From Rhizobium mayense (GTDB lineage: Bacteria; Pseudomonadota; Alphaproteobacteria; Rhizobiales; Rhizobiaceae), in contig NZ_JARFYM010000004.1 in assembly GCF_030272705.1 (NCBI RefSeq), positions 124,001-188,000 of the forward strand: a stretch of DNA of 64,000 nucleotides. Direction: 5' to 3'. The notes under the pieces were generated by a model that was not told where the DNA came from, did no database searches, and saw only the letters and a program-made list of their open reading frames with translations. Positions 53,936 through 63,305 of the stretch are shown here, piece after piece (the first letter of the stretch is position 1; each line of letters opens with the position of its first letter). The translations under genes and the position numbers were made by a program.

Positions 53936-54586
53936 ATGACGACCCTGAACCAAGCCGTCGATCGCCATCTGCCTGCGTCTATGGGCATGGACTTTCCGGA
54001 GCAGCGAAAACTTGCTTCAAGCACTACCCTTGAGCTGCGGGCCGGCCAGGGTATCTACCGCGAAGGCCAGCGCGCGGCTGCAATCTATCAGGTCCAGTCG
54101 GGCGCCGTTCGTGTCTATCGGCTCATGCAAAACGGCCATCGCCACATCCTATCCTTTTATGGGCCAAATGAATGGTTTGGTCTGCAGGATGGGTTGTTCC
54201 ATGACGATTTCGCGGAAGCGATTTGCGCGAGCCAGTTGCGGTCGTTTTCCATCAGCGGCCTACCAACACTGCCGGTGAATTTGCTGGGCATCGCACTGAA
54301 CAGCCTTGCCTACGCGAATTCACGCCAACTCATGATCGTCCGCCAGAGCGCGCTTGAGCGTGTCGCCGTCTTCGTGAAGGAAATGGCTGACCGCCGTCCC
54401 GGCATAAGCGAGTTCGAGCTGATGATGTCGCGCGCCGATATTGCCGATTATTTGGGGCTGACAGTCGAGTCAGTCGCGCGCTCGTTTACCAAACTGCGGA
54501 CGAGCGGTATTATCCGCCTTCACGGACGAGGCCAACGCTATGTTCGTATCGTCAATCCAGAGGCTCTTGCGGCGCTTAGCATGTAG
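53936..54586 (+). CDS. FixK-like Crp/Fnr family transcription factor
   Basis: The product has 216 residues. A cyclic-nucleotide-binding-type beta-roll covers about 25-130. A C-terminal winged helix has SRADIADYLGLTVESVARSFTKLRTSGII. The recognition helix keeps the Glu and Arg of FNR/FixK proteins (E-S-V-A-R), which predicts binding to TTGAT-N4-ATCAA sites. There is no N-terminal cysteine cluster, so it is FixK-like and not an oxygen-sensing FNR. It lies just after the FixJ-like gene. Its last 47 bases overlap the next gene. Confidence 0.82.
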   Translation: MTTLNQAVDRHLPASMGMDFPEQRKLASSTTLELRAGQGIYREGQRAAAIYQVQSGAVRVYRLMQNGHRHILSFYGPNEWFGLQDGLFHDDFAEAICASQLRSFSISGLPTLPVNLLGIALNSLAYANSRQLMIVRQSALERVAVFVKEMADRRPGISEFELMMSRADIADYLGLTVESVARSFTKLRTSGIIRLHGRGQRYVRIVNPEALAALSM

Positions 54587-55691
54587 GATTCGAGCCGGCC
54601 CGCCCGACGCCGCATCGAACCGCGATATCGATCCAGGCAAGTCCCGCGTCGCCACCCGTAATGCGAATGCGCAGGGCAGTGAAGCAGACGACGCCCTGTT
54701 GCAGGGGGCGGCGGCACAACAAGTTGCACAAAGAGCAGAGGCAGATCCCGAAGCCCGGAAGATATACGAGGAACTCGACCAAATCTTCGGAAGTATCGAA
54801 TTTCAGGCATTAGATCGCGGTCGCAAATTCCTGGAATATGTTGTCGAGGAAACACTCGCAGGACGGCAGGAATCTCTCGACGCTCACAGCATTGCGCGGG
54901 CGGCCTTTGGTAGAGATGCGTCCTTCGACGCCGAAAGCGACCCAGTTGTTCGCATCGTGGCGGCCCGCACTCGGTTTGCGCTGCAGCGTTATTATCTGGC
55001 GGCCGGCCAAGATGACCCCGTGCAAATTATCATCCCAAGAAATGGATATATCCCGCACTTTCTTCAAAATAACTTGGCTGGTCCGTCGCAAGAAGACGAA
55101 GATCCGCGTAGCGCCCCACCTGCTCAGGTCCCACAAGCTCCGGAAGACAAACCACTCACCTATAACGACCTGCTATTGCCGATCGGCGTGCCCCTCGGTT
55201 TGGTCGTGATCATTATCCTTGGGCTTGTCCGGCCATTGGAATCCTATTTTTTGGAAACTGACCAATCCCCCGGATCTTCAGTTTCAAACAGCAACGAAAA
55301 CAGGCTGAGGGTTATCGTCGAGCCTTTTGCAAACGCAACTGCTGGAAGCAGCGCACCCAATACCGCCCGAATGTTCACCGACGGAATCATCGGACAGCTC
55401 AACAAGATCAAGGGAATCGTCGTTGCTACGCCGGATGAGACATCAGCAATCCCGGCATTCAATGGACCACAAATCGTCATGCGGGGCACTTTTGGAGCGG
55501 AAGACGGCAGAATTCGCCTTCATGTGCGCCTGGTCAATCCTCTCGATGGAACGGTGACTTGGGCTGGCCAATACGAAAGCGATACTCGCGCTGAGAGTAT
55601 AGTTGACACTGAAGATAAAGTTGCCCGGCAGATCGCCAATGTATTGGCAACGCGATATGCGAGGTGGAAAGCTAATACCGTCACCCGCTAG
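54540..55691 (+). CDS. membrane protein with the same N-terminal domain as the TPR protein at 1810
   Basis: The product has 383 residues from the ATG at 54540, which has GGACGAGG 8 bases upstream and is the only ATG or GTG before the conserved region. Residues ~78-178 match the gene at 1810 closely (RGRKFLEYVVEETLAGR, then SDPVVRIVAARTRFALQRYYLAAGQ). A membrane segment lies near 215-237. A TolB-like domain follows (RVIVEPFANATAG, RMFTDGIIGQLNKIKG). The TPR region of the other copy is missing. The function is unknown. The large overlap with the FixK-like gene suggests joint expression. Confidence 0.65.
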   Translation: MFVSSIQRLLRRLACRIRAGPPDAASNRDIDPGKSRVATRNANAQGSEADDALLQGAAAQQVAQRAEADPEARKIYEELDQIFGSIEFQALDRGRKFLEYVVEETLAGRQESLDAHSIARAAFGRDASFDAESDPVVRIVAARTRFALQRYYLAAGQDDPVQIIIPRNGYIPHFLQNNLAGPSQEDEDPRSAPPAQVPQAPEDKPLTYNDLLLPIGVPLGLVVIIILGLVRPLESYFLETDQSPGSSVSNSNENRLRVIVEPFANATAGSSAPNTARMFTDGIIGQLNKIKGIVVATPDETSAIPAFNGPQIVMRGTFGAEDGRIRLHVRLVNPLDGTVTWAGQYESDTRAESIVDTEDKVARQIANVLATRYARWKANTVTR

Positions 55692-55947
55692 TTTGTCGTT
55701 CCCTGAAGGATCCAGCGTACTCTTCCTACGTGGAATTGCGTAGTGATTCATCACAATTTGCAGCAACCGGAAAGCGACATATCACTTCACCTGGGACGAA
55801 AACGTTTCGTTTTCGCTCAAACCTGTCCGTCACGCCCGTCCGCAAGCGTTTTTGGCCAGTTTGCTCGGCGGGGAGATTTTCCGCAGCATGGGGCGCGCGC
55901 AATCCTTGCGCTCGCGCACCCGCGCCCTTCTTTGGAGGTGACTTTTG

Positions 55948-56295
55948 ATGGCTTGCCCGTCTATACTCAGAGCGCCCAAACTGGCGGCCGTAATGGTGGC
56001 CGCGACCTGCCTATCGCTTAATCTGTCGGTTTCGGCTGCCTATGCCCAGCACAGCCCGTTCGACGATTTCCCGATCGTCATCACCTGTGAACAGAAGGGC
56101 ACGCAGCACGCCTATTATCTCTCGAGGGTAACGCAAGACGGCACAGCGACCTACGTCGCCTCAGAGAGAATTGCGGGAACTATTTCGCTCGGCGGTCACG
56201 CAAAGGCCGTCGGAGGCCCGGCGGCGGGGAGCTGCGTGGGCAAAACCCTTGAGGAACTCCGTGCCTCGGGGCAGGCACATGATCTTCGGCGCTAG
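55948..56295 (+). CDS. small secreted protein of unknown function
   Basis: The product has 115 residues from the ATG at 55948, which has GGAGGTG 7 bases upstream. A signal peptide covers about 1-33 (hydrophobic core, cleavage near AYAQ). The mature part of about 80 residues has two cysteines, near residues 49 and 97, that could form one disulfide. It has no recognised family. It lies alone between a 256-base gap and the convergent cox operon. Confidence 0.6.
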   Translation: MACPSILRAPKLAAVMVAATCLSLNLSVSAAYAQHSPFDDFPIVITCEQKGTQHAYYLSRVTQDGTATYVASERIAGTISLGGHAKAVGGPAAGSCVGKTLEELRASGQAHDLRR

Positions 56296-56312
56296 CCGCT
56301 CCATCGAGCGGC
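56295..56312. terminator. hairpin between convergent genes
   Basis: GCCGCTC at 56295-56301 and GAGCGGC at 56306-56312 pair around a CATC loop. It begins at the last base of the stop codon of the secreted-protein gene and lies 33 bases past the end of the cox operon. It could end both transcripts. There is no U-run. Confidence 0.5.
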
Positions 56313-56344
56313 CCGCATCATAGACGTATGTCAGCTGATCGAGT

Positions 56345-57181
56345 TCATGGGGGCCGTCGGTGAACAGGCTGGCGCTGCCCATGCCTGCGCCGTTCGACCA
56401 TTTCCGCGAGAATCGACAGCGCGATCTCCTCCGGCGTGATCGCGCCGAGATCAAGCCCGGCCGGGGCCTTGATCTTAGCCAGCACGGCTGCGTCGATGCC
56501 GTCGGCGGCAAGCTTTTCCTTGAGCGCCGCTATTTTCCGCCGGCTGCCGACGAAGCCGAGATAGGCGGCATCGGCCTTCAGTGCGGCTCTCAACGCCGCT
56601 TCGTCGCCTTTGCCCTGTGTCGAAATGACGATGTAGCAGTTTGCGGGATGTGTCTCCGGAATAGCGAATCCGTCAAGAAGCAGATCGGCGTTCGGTCTCT
56701 CGGTAAAATCGGCAGGCGGGGCTGCTGCGGTTATGTGAAATCCAAACTGCCGGGCAAGGTCGGCCAATGCGATCGCAACGGGGCTCGCCCCCAGGATCAC
56801 CAGGGACGGACGCGGCAGTACCGGTTCGACGAAGATGTCCATCGTACCCTTGCTCGGGCAAGTATTCTTGGCGAAGCGGATGCCCTCGCGACTTTCGCCC
56901 GGCTGAACGCCCAATTCGGCGAGAAGATTTTCAGGCTGGACAGAAACAAGCCGCGACTCGCCATCGAGAAGCGCATCCTGTGCAGCCCGCAGAACCGCGC
57001 CGCGGGCGCAGCCACCGCCGATCCATCCAGCCACAATCGTACCATCGGGCCGGATCACCGCCTTGGCTCCGGCTTTCGCGGCGGTCACCGAAACCGTGCG
57101 GACGACGGTCGCAAGCACGAAGGCTTCGTCCGCGGAGCGCATCCTTGATGCCAACTCCATCACATCGACATGGGCGGTCAT
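56345..57181 (-). CDS. coxF: XdhC/CoxF-family maturation protein
   Basis: The product has 278 residues. An XdhC N-terminal domain covers about 10-75 (VLATVVRTVSVTAAKAGAKAVIRPDG, then GWIGGGCARGAV). A Rossmann-like C-terminal domain covers about 125-265 (LVILGASPVAIALADLA, then YLGFVGSRRKIAALKEKL). The family helps insert or sulfurate the molybdenum cofactor of xanthine-dehydrogenase-type enzymes. In Oligotropha coxF follows coxE, as here. A GAGGGAGGG ribosome site precedes the ATG. No coxG follows in the window. Confidence 0.82.
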   Translation of the reverse strand: MTAHVDVMELASRMRSADEAFVLATVVRTVSVTAAKAGAKAVIRPDGTIVAGWIGGGCARGAVLRAAQDALLDGESRLVSVQPENLLAELGVQPGESREGIRFAKNTCPSKGTMDIFVEPVLPRPSLVILGASPVAIALADLARQFGFHITAAAPPADFTERPNADLLLDGFAIPETHPANCYIVISTQGKGDEAALRAALKADAAYLGFVGSRRKIAALKEKLAADGIDAAVLAKIKAPAGLDLGAITPEEIALSILAEMVERRRHGQRQPVHRRPP

Positions 57182-57193
57182 GACATCCCTCCC

Positions 57194-58396
57194 TCAGAGT
57201 TTGGCAAGATAGGGTTCGAGTGCGGCCAGGCTCGCCAATGAATGAGCAGGCGCATGCAGGTCCACGTAGGGCAATGCCGCCTTGATACCTGAGGCTTCCG
57301 GGGCGTAGCCGTCCCACCCGATCATCGGGTTGAGCCAGACGATTCGTCGGCAGCGACGCGCGAGCGCCGCCATTTCCCGGCCGAGCATCGCCGCATCGCC
57401 GGTTTCGTAGCCGTCGGAGACGATCATCACGCAGGTCCGCGAATGGATCGCTCGTTCGGCGTAGGCGCGATTGAAGGTTTGCAGGCATTCGCCGATCCGC
57501 GTGCCGCCGCCGGCGCCCTGCACCATCATCGTGAGCCGATCTAGCGCACGGGCGGCATCCCGCTCCTTCATCGCATCGGAGACATGGGCAAGCCGCGTGT
57601 GGAAAAGAAAGGCTTCCGCTTCGCGAAACGCATCGAGAACGCCGTGGATAAAACGCAGGAAGATGCCGGTATACATGCTCATCGAACCGGAAGCATCGAG
57701 CAGCATGATGAGCCGCAGCGGCTTCGACTTGTGCCGGCGTCGCACAGGATTGATCGGAACGCCGCCATGGCTGACGTTGCGATGGATGGTACGCCTGAGG
57801 TCCAGGCGATACCCCTTGCGGCGCGCCACATCCCGGCGGGTCAAGCGGACCCGCATAGCAGCGGCAAGTCGGGCCGCGATCACATGTGCTCTTTCCATAT
57901 CGACCGGATCGGACAGTTTGCGGAAATCCGTTTGCTCAAGGCTTTCGGCTCGCGATGCGCCTTCCATGCGGCCCTCGCTCCCCCCTGCCCGATCGTCCGT
58001 CCCGTCCGATTTCGGCAACTGGTCGCCAACGGCCGAGCCGCCCCTGGCATCATCGGCTGCCGCTAGAGCTCTTGGCCCAGTGGAAGGCTTGGAAGTGCCC
58101 GAGACGGTGCTACGGGAGCGCACATGCTTGCCAAGCCAGAAGGCGTCGAACACCCCGTCGAACCGGTCCCAATCGGCTTTGCGGGCACAAAAGAGATGCT
58201 TGAAAGCCGAACGCAGCAGGTCGGGCCTGGTCGCCATCTCCGTCTGCATCAGCGACGCGGCGTCCTGACCTTCCTTCAATCCGACGGCGAATGCATTATC
58301 CCGAAGCGTTCGCAGGAAAGCGGCGAGCCTCTTCGCAACGAGGCGCGAAAACTCGTTCATGTCGTCAGTCGTCAGAAGCGTATCGCAGCAGCTCAT
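57194..58396 (-). CDS. coxE: von Willebrand factor A protein CoxE
   Basis: The product has 400 residues. The VWA domain in the C-terminal half has the MIDAS motif LLDASGSMSMY near residue 233 and later CVMIVSDGYETGD. The N-terminal half is helical and matches CoxE-type proteins. CoxE works with the MoxR-type ATPase CoxD in assembling the [CuSMoO2] centre of CO dehydrogenase. It overlaps coxD by ATGA and ends 12 bases before coxF. Confidence 0.87.
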   Translation of the reverse strand: MSCCDTLLTTDDMNEFSRLVAKRLAAFLRTLRDNAFAVGLKEGQDAASLMQTEMATRPDLLRSAFKHLFCARKADWDRFDGVFDAFWLGKHVRSRSTVSGTSKPSTGPRALAAADDARGGSAVGDQLPKSDGTDDRAGGSEGRMEGASRAESLEQTDFRKLSDPVDMERAHVIAARLAAAMRVRLTRRDVARRKGYRLDLRRTIHRNVSHGGVPINPVRRRHKSKPLRLIMLLDASGSMSMYTGIFLRFIHGVLDAFREAEAFLFHTRLAHVSDAMKERDAARALDRLTMMVQGAGGGTRIGECLQTFNRAYAERAIHSRTCVMIVSDGYETGDAAMLGREMAALARRCRRIVWLNPMIGWDGYAPEASGIKAALPYVDLHAPAHSLASLAALEPYLAKL

Positions 58397-59343
58397 GCGA
58401 CCCTCCCGAGCAGCCGCTCCGTCACCTCGCGGCTAATCCGCACCTTGTCCTCCCGCGTCTTCAAAAGACACATCAGCGTCTCATGGACCGCCTCCGGCTC
58501 CGCATGCAGATCGACAATATCAAGGCCGACAAGAACGGCCGCCCAGTCAAGCGTTTCAGCCACGCCGGGCACTTTCCGCAGGTCCTCCTTGCGGATCTTT
58601 TCGACCAAACGGGCAACCTGCAACGCCAGCGATGCCCCGGCACCGGCGACCCGCGCCATGATGATGCGCGCCTCACGATCGACGTCGGGATAGTCGACAT
58701 AGTGATAGAGGCAGCGCCGCCGCAGCGCATCGGAAAGCTCGCGTGTACCGTTCGAGGTCAGGACCACATGCGGTATGGACATGGCCTGCACCGTTCCGAG
58801 CTCCGGAATGGAGATCTGGAAATCGGACAGCAATTCCAACAGGAAAGCTTCGAACTCCTCATCGGCGCGATCGATCTCGTCGACAAGCAGGACAGGCGCG
58901 CGCGGGCGCCGGATCGCCGCCAGCAGCGGTCTTTCGAGGAGATAGTCCTCAGAAAATATCCCCCGCTCGATCTCGGCTGCGTCCACGCCCTGCCGCGCCT
59001 GGATGGCCAGCAACTGCCGCTGATAGTTCCATTCATAGAGCGCCGCGGACTGGTCGAGGCCTTCATAACATTGCAGACGGATGAGCTCGGTGCCATGAGC
59101 GGTCGCGAGCGCCTTGGCCACCTCCGTCTTGCCGACACCGGCCTCTCCTTCCAACAGCAAAGGCCGGCCGAGCATCTGCATCAAGGCGATAGCAGTCGCA
59201 AGATCGCGGTCAGCGATGTATCCGGCCGCAACAAGCCGCTCGGTGATTACATGGCGCTGCAAAACCTCGCCACGTCCTGCCCCCTCTTCTTTTGCGGAGA
59301 GGGGGCTGTTCTTATCATGCGAAGCAGATTGAGTGGAGGACAT
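58393..59343 (-). CDS. coxD: MoxR-family AAA+ ATPase CoxD
   Basis: The product has 316 residues. Walker A is GEAGVGKT near residue 62, Walker B is VLLVDEIDRADEEFE near 150, and the sensor region is VVLTSNGTRELSDALRRRCLYHYVDYPD near 215. CoxD is the membrane-associated ATPase needed to build the copper-sulfur part of the CO dehydrogenase centre. The order coxL-D-E-F is that of the known cox operon. The 15-base gap to coxL fits one transcript. Confidence 0.88.
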   Translation of the reverse strand: MSSTQSASHDKNSPLSAKEEGAGRGEVLQRHVITERLVAAGYIADRDLATAIALMQMLGRPLLLEGEAGVGKTEVAKALATAHGTELIRLQCYEGLDQSAALYEWNYQRQLLAIQARQGVDAAEIERGIFSEDYLLERPLLAAIRRPRAPVLLVDEIDRADEEFEAFLLELLSDFQISIPELGTVQAMSIPHVVLTSNGTRELSDALRRRCLYHYVDYPDVDREARIIMARVAGAGASLALQVARLVEKIRKEDLRKVPGVAETLDWAAVLVGLDIVDLHAEPEAVHETLMCLLKTREDKVRISREVTERLLGRVA

Positions 59344-59358
59344 GAGCCGAGGTTCCGA

Positions 59359-61779
59359 TCAGGCGATCACCCCAAGATTTTTCGCCGCCTGCCAGTTGCG
59401 CCAGAAATCATGCGGCATCTGGATATGCGTCGAGCCGAGAAACGAGAAGGCATCGTTGACCGCGTTCGAAAAGGCGGGAACCCCGCCGACGTTCGGGCTT
59501 TCGCCGACACCCTTGGCGCCGATCGGGTGATGTGGCGAAGGCGTCACGGTAAAATCCGTTTCCCAATGCGGGGTTTCGACGGCCGTTGGCATGAAGAAAT
59601 CCATGAAGGAGCCCGTGACGACGTTGCCGTCATTGTCGTAGCGGATCTCCTGGCCCATCGCGATCGCGAAGGCTTCGGTCAGCCCGCCATGCACTTGTCC
59701 TTCGATGATCATCGGATTGATGCGAGTGCCGCAATCGTCCAGAGCATAGAAGCGGCGAACCTTATAGACGCCGGTATCGACATCAATGTCCATGACGCAG
59801 AGATAGGCGCCGAAAGGATAGGTCATATTCGGCGGGTCGTAATAGCTGACGGCCTCAAGCCCGGGCTCCATTCCCGGCGGCGGTGCGTTATATGCGGCCC
59901 AGCAGAGGTCCTTCATCGACTTGAACTTCTCCGGCAGGCCCTTCACCCGGAAGCCGTCGATATCCCATTCGAGATCGTCCTCGTGAACTTCGAGCATATA
60001 GGCGGCGATCATCTGCGCCTTGGCCTTCACCTTACGTGCCGCCATGGCAATCGCGGCCCCCGCGACGGGGGTCGAGCGGGAACCATAGGTACCGAGGCCG
60101 TAGGGCGCTGTATCGGTATTGCCTTCCTCGACCATGATATCGTCGGCCGGGATGCCGAGTTCCGTGGCGATGATCTGCGCCCAGGTCGTCTCATGGCCCT
60201 GGCCCTGGCTCTTCGTTCCCATGCGGGCGATGCCGGCGCCGGTCGGATGCAGGCGGATTTCGCAACTGTCGAACATCGCAATGCCGAGAATATCGCAATT
60301 CTTGGATGGTCCCGCGCCCACGATTTCGGTGAAGAACGAAACGCCGAGACCCATGATCTCGCGGGTTTCGCCGCGCCTGAAGGCGTCGCGTTTTTCGGCC
60401 TGTTCGCGACGGAGGCCAGCATAGTCGACCGTCTCCATCATCTTCTGCATCGCCGTGTGGTAATCCCCGGAATCATATTCCCACCCGAGCGCCGAGTGAT
60501 AGGGAAACTGCTCGGGCCGAATGAAGTTCTTCAGCCTGAGTTCCACCGGATCCATGCCGAGCTTCTGAGCGAGGATGTTCATCCCCCTCTCGATGCAATA
60601 GGCCGCCTCGGTTACCCGGAAAGAGCAGCGATAAGCGACGCCGCCAGGAGCCTTATTGGTATAGACGCCGTCGACGGCCAGATGCGCCGTCGGGAAGTCA
60701 TAGGAGCCGGTGACGATGTTGAAGAAGCCGGCCGGCCATTTGGACGGATCGGCGCAGGCGTCGAAAGCGCCGTGATCGGCAAGCACATGCACGCGCAGAC
60801 CGGTGACCTTCCCCTCCTTCGTCGCGGCGATTTCGGTGGTCATGTGATAATCGCGGGCAAAGGAGGTGCTGGTCAGGTTCTCGATTCGGTCTTCGACCCA
60901 TTTCACCGGCTTTCCGGTGACGATCGAGGCGACGGCCGAGCAGATATAGCCCGGATACGCGCCGACTTTGTTGCCGAAGCCCCCGCCGATATCGGGGGAG
61001 ATGATATGGATCTTATGTTCCGGGATCTTGGCGATCAGCGCCACCACCGTACGGATGACATGCGGCGCCTGGAATGTGCCCCATATCGTCAGCTCGCCTT
61101 TGACCTTGTCGAAGGAGCAAACGCACTGGCAGGTTTCGAGCGGCGACGGATGCGTGCGGTGGTAGGAGATCAGCTCCTTGATCGTTACTTCCGCCTTACG
61201 AAATGCCGCGTCTGTCAGATCCTTGTCGCCGACCGTCCATTCGAAGATGTGGTTGGGATGCTTGCGCGGCCCGTGCGCGCCGTCTTTCTTGTCCTTGATG
61301 TCTTCGCGCAGAACCGGCGCATCCGGGTCCATCGAATGGAAGGGATCGATGAGAACCGGCAATGCCTCATATTCCACTTCGACGGCATTGATGCCGTCGT
61401 CCGCGGCGTAACGGTCGGTTGCGACGACGAAAGCGACCTCCTGGTTCTGAAACAGCACCTTGCCGTCGGCAAGTACCATCTGGACGTCGCCCGCCAGCGT
61501 TGGCATCCAGGCGAGATTGACGCCCTTGAGGTCTTCCGCCGTCAGCACGGCGAGAACGCCCGGCACCTTCAGCGCCTTGTCCTTGTCGATCGATTTGATG
61601 CGCGCATGCGGATGCGGCGAGCGGACGAAATCCCCGTGCAGCATGCCCGCCAGCTTGACGTCGTCGACGTAATTGCCCTTGCCCTGGGTGAAGCGAATGT
61701 CCTCCACCCGCTTGCGCTTGCAGCCCATGCCCTCGAGCTTCGCTTCGCGCTCTTCGCGCGTGACCGTCATCTCGTTCAT
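59359..61779 (-). CDS. coxL: aerobic CO dehydrogenase large subunit CoxL, form I motif
   Basis: The product has 806 residues, the length of CoxL. The active-site loop reads VAYRCSFR, with the motif AYRCSFR at 382-388 and Cys385. This is the AYXCSFR signature of form I (true) CO dehydrogenases, where the cysteine binds copper. Form II proteins have AYRGAGR. The conserved GGGFGNK is near 265, and [11 protein letters not shown] near the C-terminus carries the catalytic glutamate. The subunit binds the molybdopterin cofactor and oxidises CO to CO2. It overlaps coxS by ATGA. Confidence 0.93.
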   Translation of the reverse strand: MNEMTVTREEREAKLEGMGCKRKRVEDIRFTQGKGNYVDDVKLAGMLHGDFVRSPHPHARIKSIDKDKALKVPGVLAVLTAEDLKGVNLAWMPTLAGDVQMVLADGKVLFQNQEVAFVVATDRYAADDGINAVEVEYEALPVLIDPFHSMDPDAPVLREDIKDKKDGAHGPRKHPNHIFEWTVGDKDLTDAAFRKAEVTIKELISYHRTHPSPLETCQCVCSFDKVKGELTIWGTFQAPHVIRTVVALIAKIPEHKIHIISPDIGGGFGNKVGAYPGYICSAVASIVTGKPVKWVEDRIENLTSTSFARDYHMTTEIAATKEGKVTGLRVHVLADHGAFDACADPSKWPAGFFNIVTGSYDFPTAHLAVDGVYTNKAPGGVAYRCSFRVTEAAYCIERGMNILAQKLGMDPVELRLKNFIRPEQFPYHSALGWEYDSGDYHTAMQKMMETVDYAGLRREQAEKRDAFRRGETREIMGLGVSFFTEIVGAGPSKNCDILGIAMFDSCEIRLHPTGAGIARMGTKSQGQGHETTWAQIIATELGIPADDIMVEEGNTDTAPYGLGTYGSRSTPVAGAAIAMAARKVKAKAQMIAAYMLEVHEDDLEWDIDGFRVKGLPEKFKSMKDLCWAAYNAPPPGMEPGLEAVSYYDPPNMTYPFGAYLCVMDIDVDTGVYKVRRFYALDDCGTRINPMIIEGQVHGGLTEAFAIAMGQEIRYDNDGNVVTGSFMDFFMPTAVETPHWETDFTVTPSPHHPIGAKGVGESPNVGGVPAFSNAVNDAFSFLGSTHIQMPHDFWRNWQAAKNLGVIA

Positions 61780-62276
61780 TCTGCGGCCTCCTTGAATTCA
61801 ACGCCGTTGATTTTTGCGGCGGCGTATTGGATGGCCTTGACGATGTTCTGGTAACCCGTGCAGCGACAGAGATTGCCGGAGATACCAAAGCGGATTTCGT
61901 CCTCGGTGGGGTTCGGATTTTCCTGCAGCAGCCGGTGGGCACGCACGATCATGCCCGGCGTGCAGAAGCCGCATTGCAGGCCGTGCATCTGGCGAAAGCC
62001 CTCCTGTAGTGCCGACAGCGTGCCGTCGGGATTGGCCATCCCTTCGATCGTGGTGATCTCCGACCCTTGCGCCTGCACCGCAAAGATGGTGCAGCTCTTG
62101 ACCGACATGCCGTCGAGATCGACGGTGCACGCGCCGCAATGGGTGGTCTCGCAGCCGATATGGGTGCCGGTCAGGCCCAAGGTCTCGCGGATGAAATGGA
62201 CGAGAAGCGTTCGCGGCTCCACCAGGCCATCCACCTCGGTACCGTTCACCGTCATTGTCACATGTGTCTTCGCCAT
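61776..62276 (-). CDS. coxS: CO dehydrogenase iron-sulfur subunit CoxS
   Basis: The product has 166 residues and two [2Fe-2S] clusters. The plant-ferredoxin-type cysteines are in [16 protein letters not shown]. The second set is in CGFCTPGM and NLCRCTGYQ. It passes electrons from the molybdenum centre in CoxL to the FAD in CoxM. A GAGGAGG ribosome site lies before the ATG, and the gene is 10 bases past coxM. Confidence 0.93.
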   Translation of the reverse strand: MAKTHVTMTVNGTEVDGLVEPRTLLVHFIRETLGLTGTHIGCETTHCGACTVDLDGMSVKSCTIFAVQAQGSEITTIEGMANPDGTLSALQEGFRQMHGLQCGFCTPGMIVRAHRLLQENPNPTEDEIRFGISGNLCRCTGYQNIVKAIQYAAAKINGVEFKEAAE

Positions 62277-62286
62277 TGTTGCCTCC

Positions 62287-63150
62287 TCACACGGCGCGGG
62301 CTGCGGCGCGCTTCAACGCCCGCATGACCATGATGCCGCCCACATGTTTGCGGTACTCGACAGGTCCTCGCCCGTCCGCGGCCGGCTGCATGATCTGCTG
62401 CGCGAGCCCGGAAGCTTTCTGCAGTGTTGCTTCATCGAGGCTCGTCCCGATCACGGCGGCGGCAGCGTCTTCGGCCAGCAAAGCCGTTTCCGATAGATTG
62501 GTCAGGCCGATGCGGCAGCTTTCGATCTTGCCGCCGGAGATGGTGAGCATCACAGAGGCAGCCGCGGTCGCATAGTCCCCGACCTTGCGCTTCAGCTTCT
62601 CGTAGGCATAGCCGTGACCTTGGACGGGTTGCGGAATGACGATCTCGGTCAGCAATTCGCCGGGCTCCAGAGCGGTGAAATAGGCACCCTGATAGAAGTC
62701 GGTCGCGGGGATTTCGCGCATGCCGTTCGGCCCTTCGAGGCGGTAACGCGCATCCAGGGTCAACATGAGAGCCGGCATGTCGTTGCCGGGATCGCCATTA
62801 GCGACGTTGCCGCCGATCGTACCGCGATAGCGAACCTGCGGATCGGCGATCAGCAGCGCCGTCTCCTTGAGGATAGGCAGGGCCGTCGCGATTTCCGGCG
62901 AAACCACAAGGTCGTGCTGCGTGGTCATCACACCGATGACGATGTTGTCGCCCTCGTGCCTGATGCCTCTAAGGCTCGCAATGCCGTGAAGGTCGATTAG
63001 ATGCTCGGGCGAAGCAAGCCTCAGCTTCATCATCGGGATAAGGCTGTGTCCGCCCGCAAGAGGCCTTGCTTCGTCTCCAAGCGTGGAGAGAAGTTTGATC
63101 GCATCGGCGACCGTGTTCGGCCGATAGAAATCGAATGCGCCCGGTATCAT
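62287..63150 (-). CDS. coxM: CO dehydrogenase FAD subunit CoxM
   Basis: The product has 287 residues from the ATG at 63150, which has GGAGG 6 bases upstream. FAD-binding motifs are [13 protein letters not shown] near residue 33 and [11 protein letters not shown] near 111. It begins [20 protein letters not shown], the usual CoxM opening. CoxM accepts electrons from CoxS and passes them to quinones. A codon further upstream at 63177 would add nine residues without family support. Confidence 0.92.
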   Translation of the reverse strand: MIPGAFDFYRPNTVADAIKLLSTLGDEARPLAGGHSLIPMMKLRLASPEHLIDLHGIASLRGIRHEGDNIVIGVMTTQHDLVVSPEIATALPILKETALLIADPQVRYRGTIGGNVANGDPGNDMPALMLTLDARYRLEGPNGMREIPATDFYQGAYFTALEPGELLTEIVIPQPVQGHGYAYEKLKRKVGDYATAAASVMLTISGGKIESCRIGLTNLSETALLAEDAAAAVIGTSLDEATLQKASGLAQQIMQPAADGRGPVEYRKHVGGIMVMRALKRAAARAV

Positions 63151-63305
63151 GATCTTCCTCCCGTTCGATCGGAACACGACGCTTTAGGGAAGAATTTCGT
63201 CGGTCGTCGGCGCTGGCAAGCTGACCGGCGGAACATCAATCACCAAGGGCGGAGTTTCGCACGAAAGGCGGTATTCGGCGCACGATTTGCGTCAATCTCG
63301 CTGAC

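Noticed and set aside
58291..61854. A 1187-codon open frame on the plus strand opposite coxS, coxL and coxD
   Set aside because: The minus strand encodes full-length, motif-complete cox proteins here. Long antisense frames are expected in GC-rich genes with G/C third positions. The antisense product has no recognisable domain.
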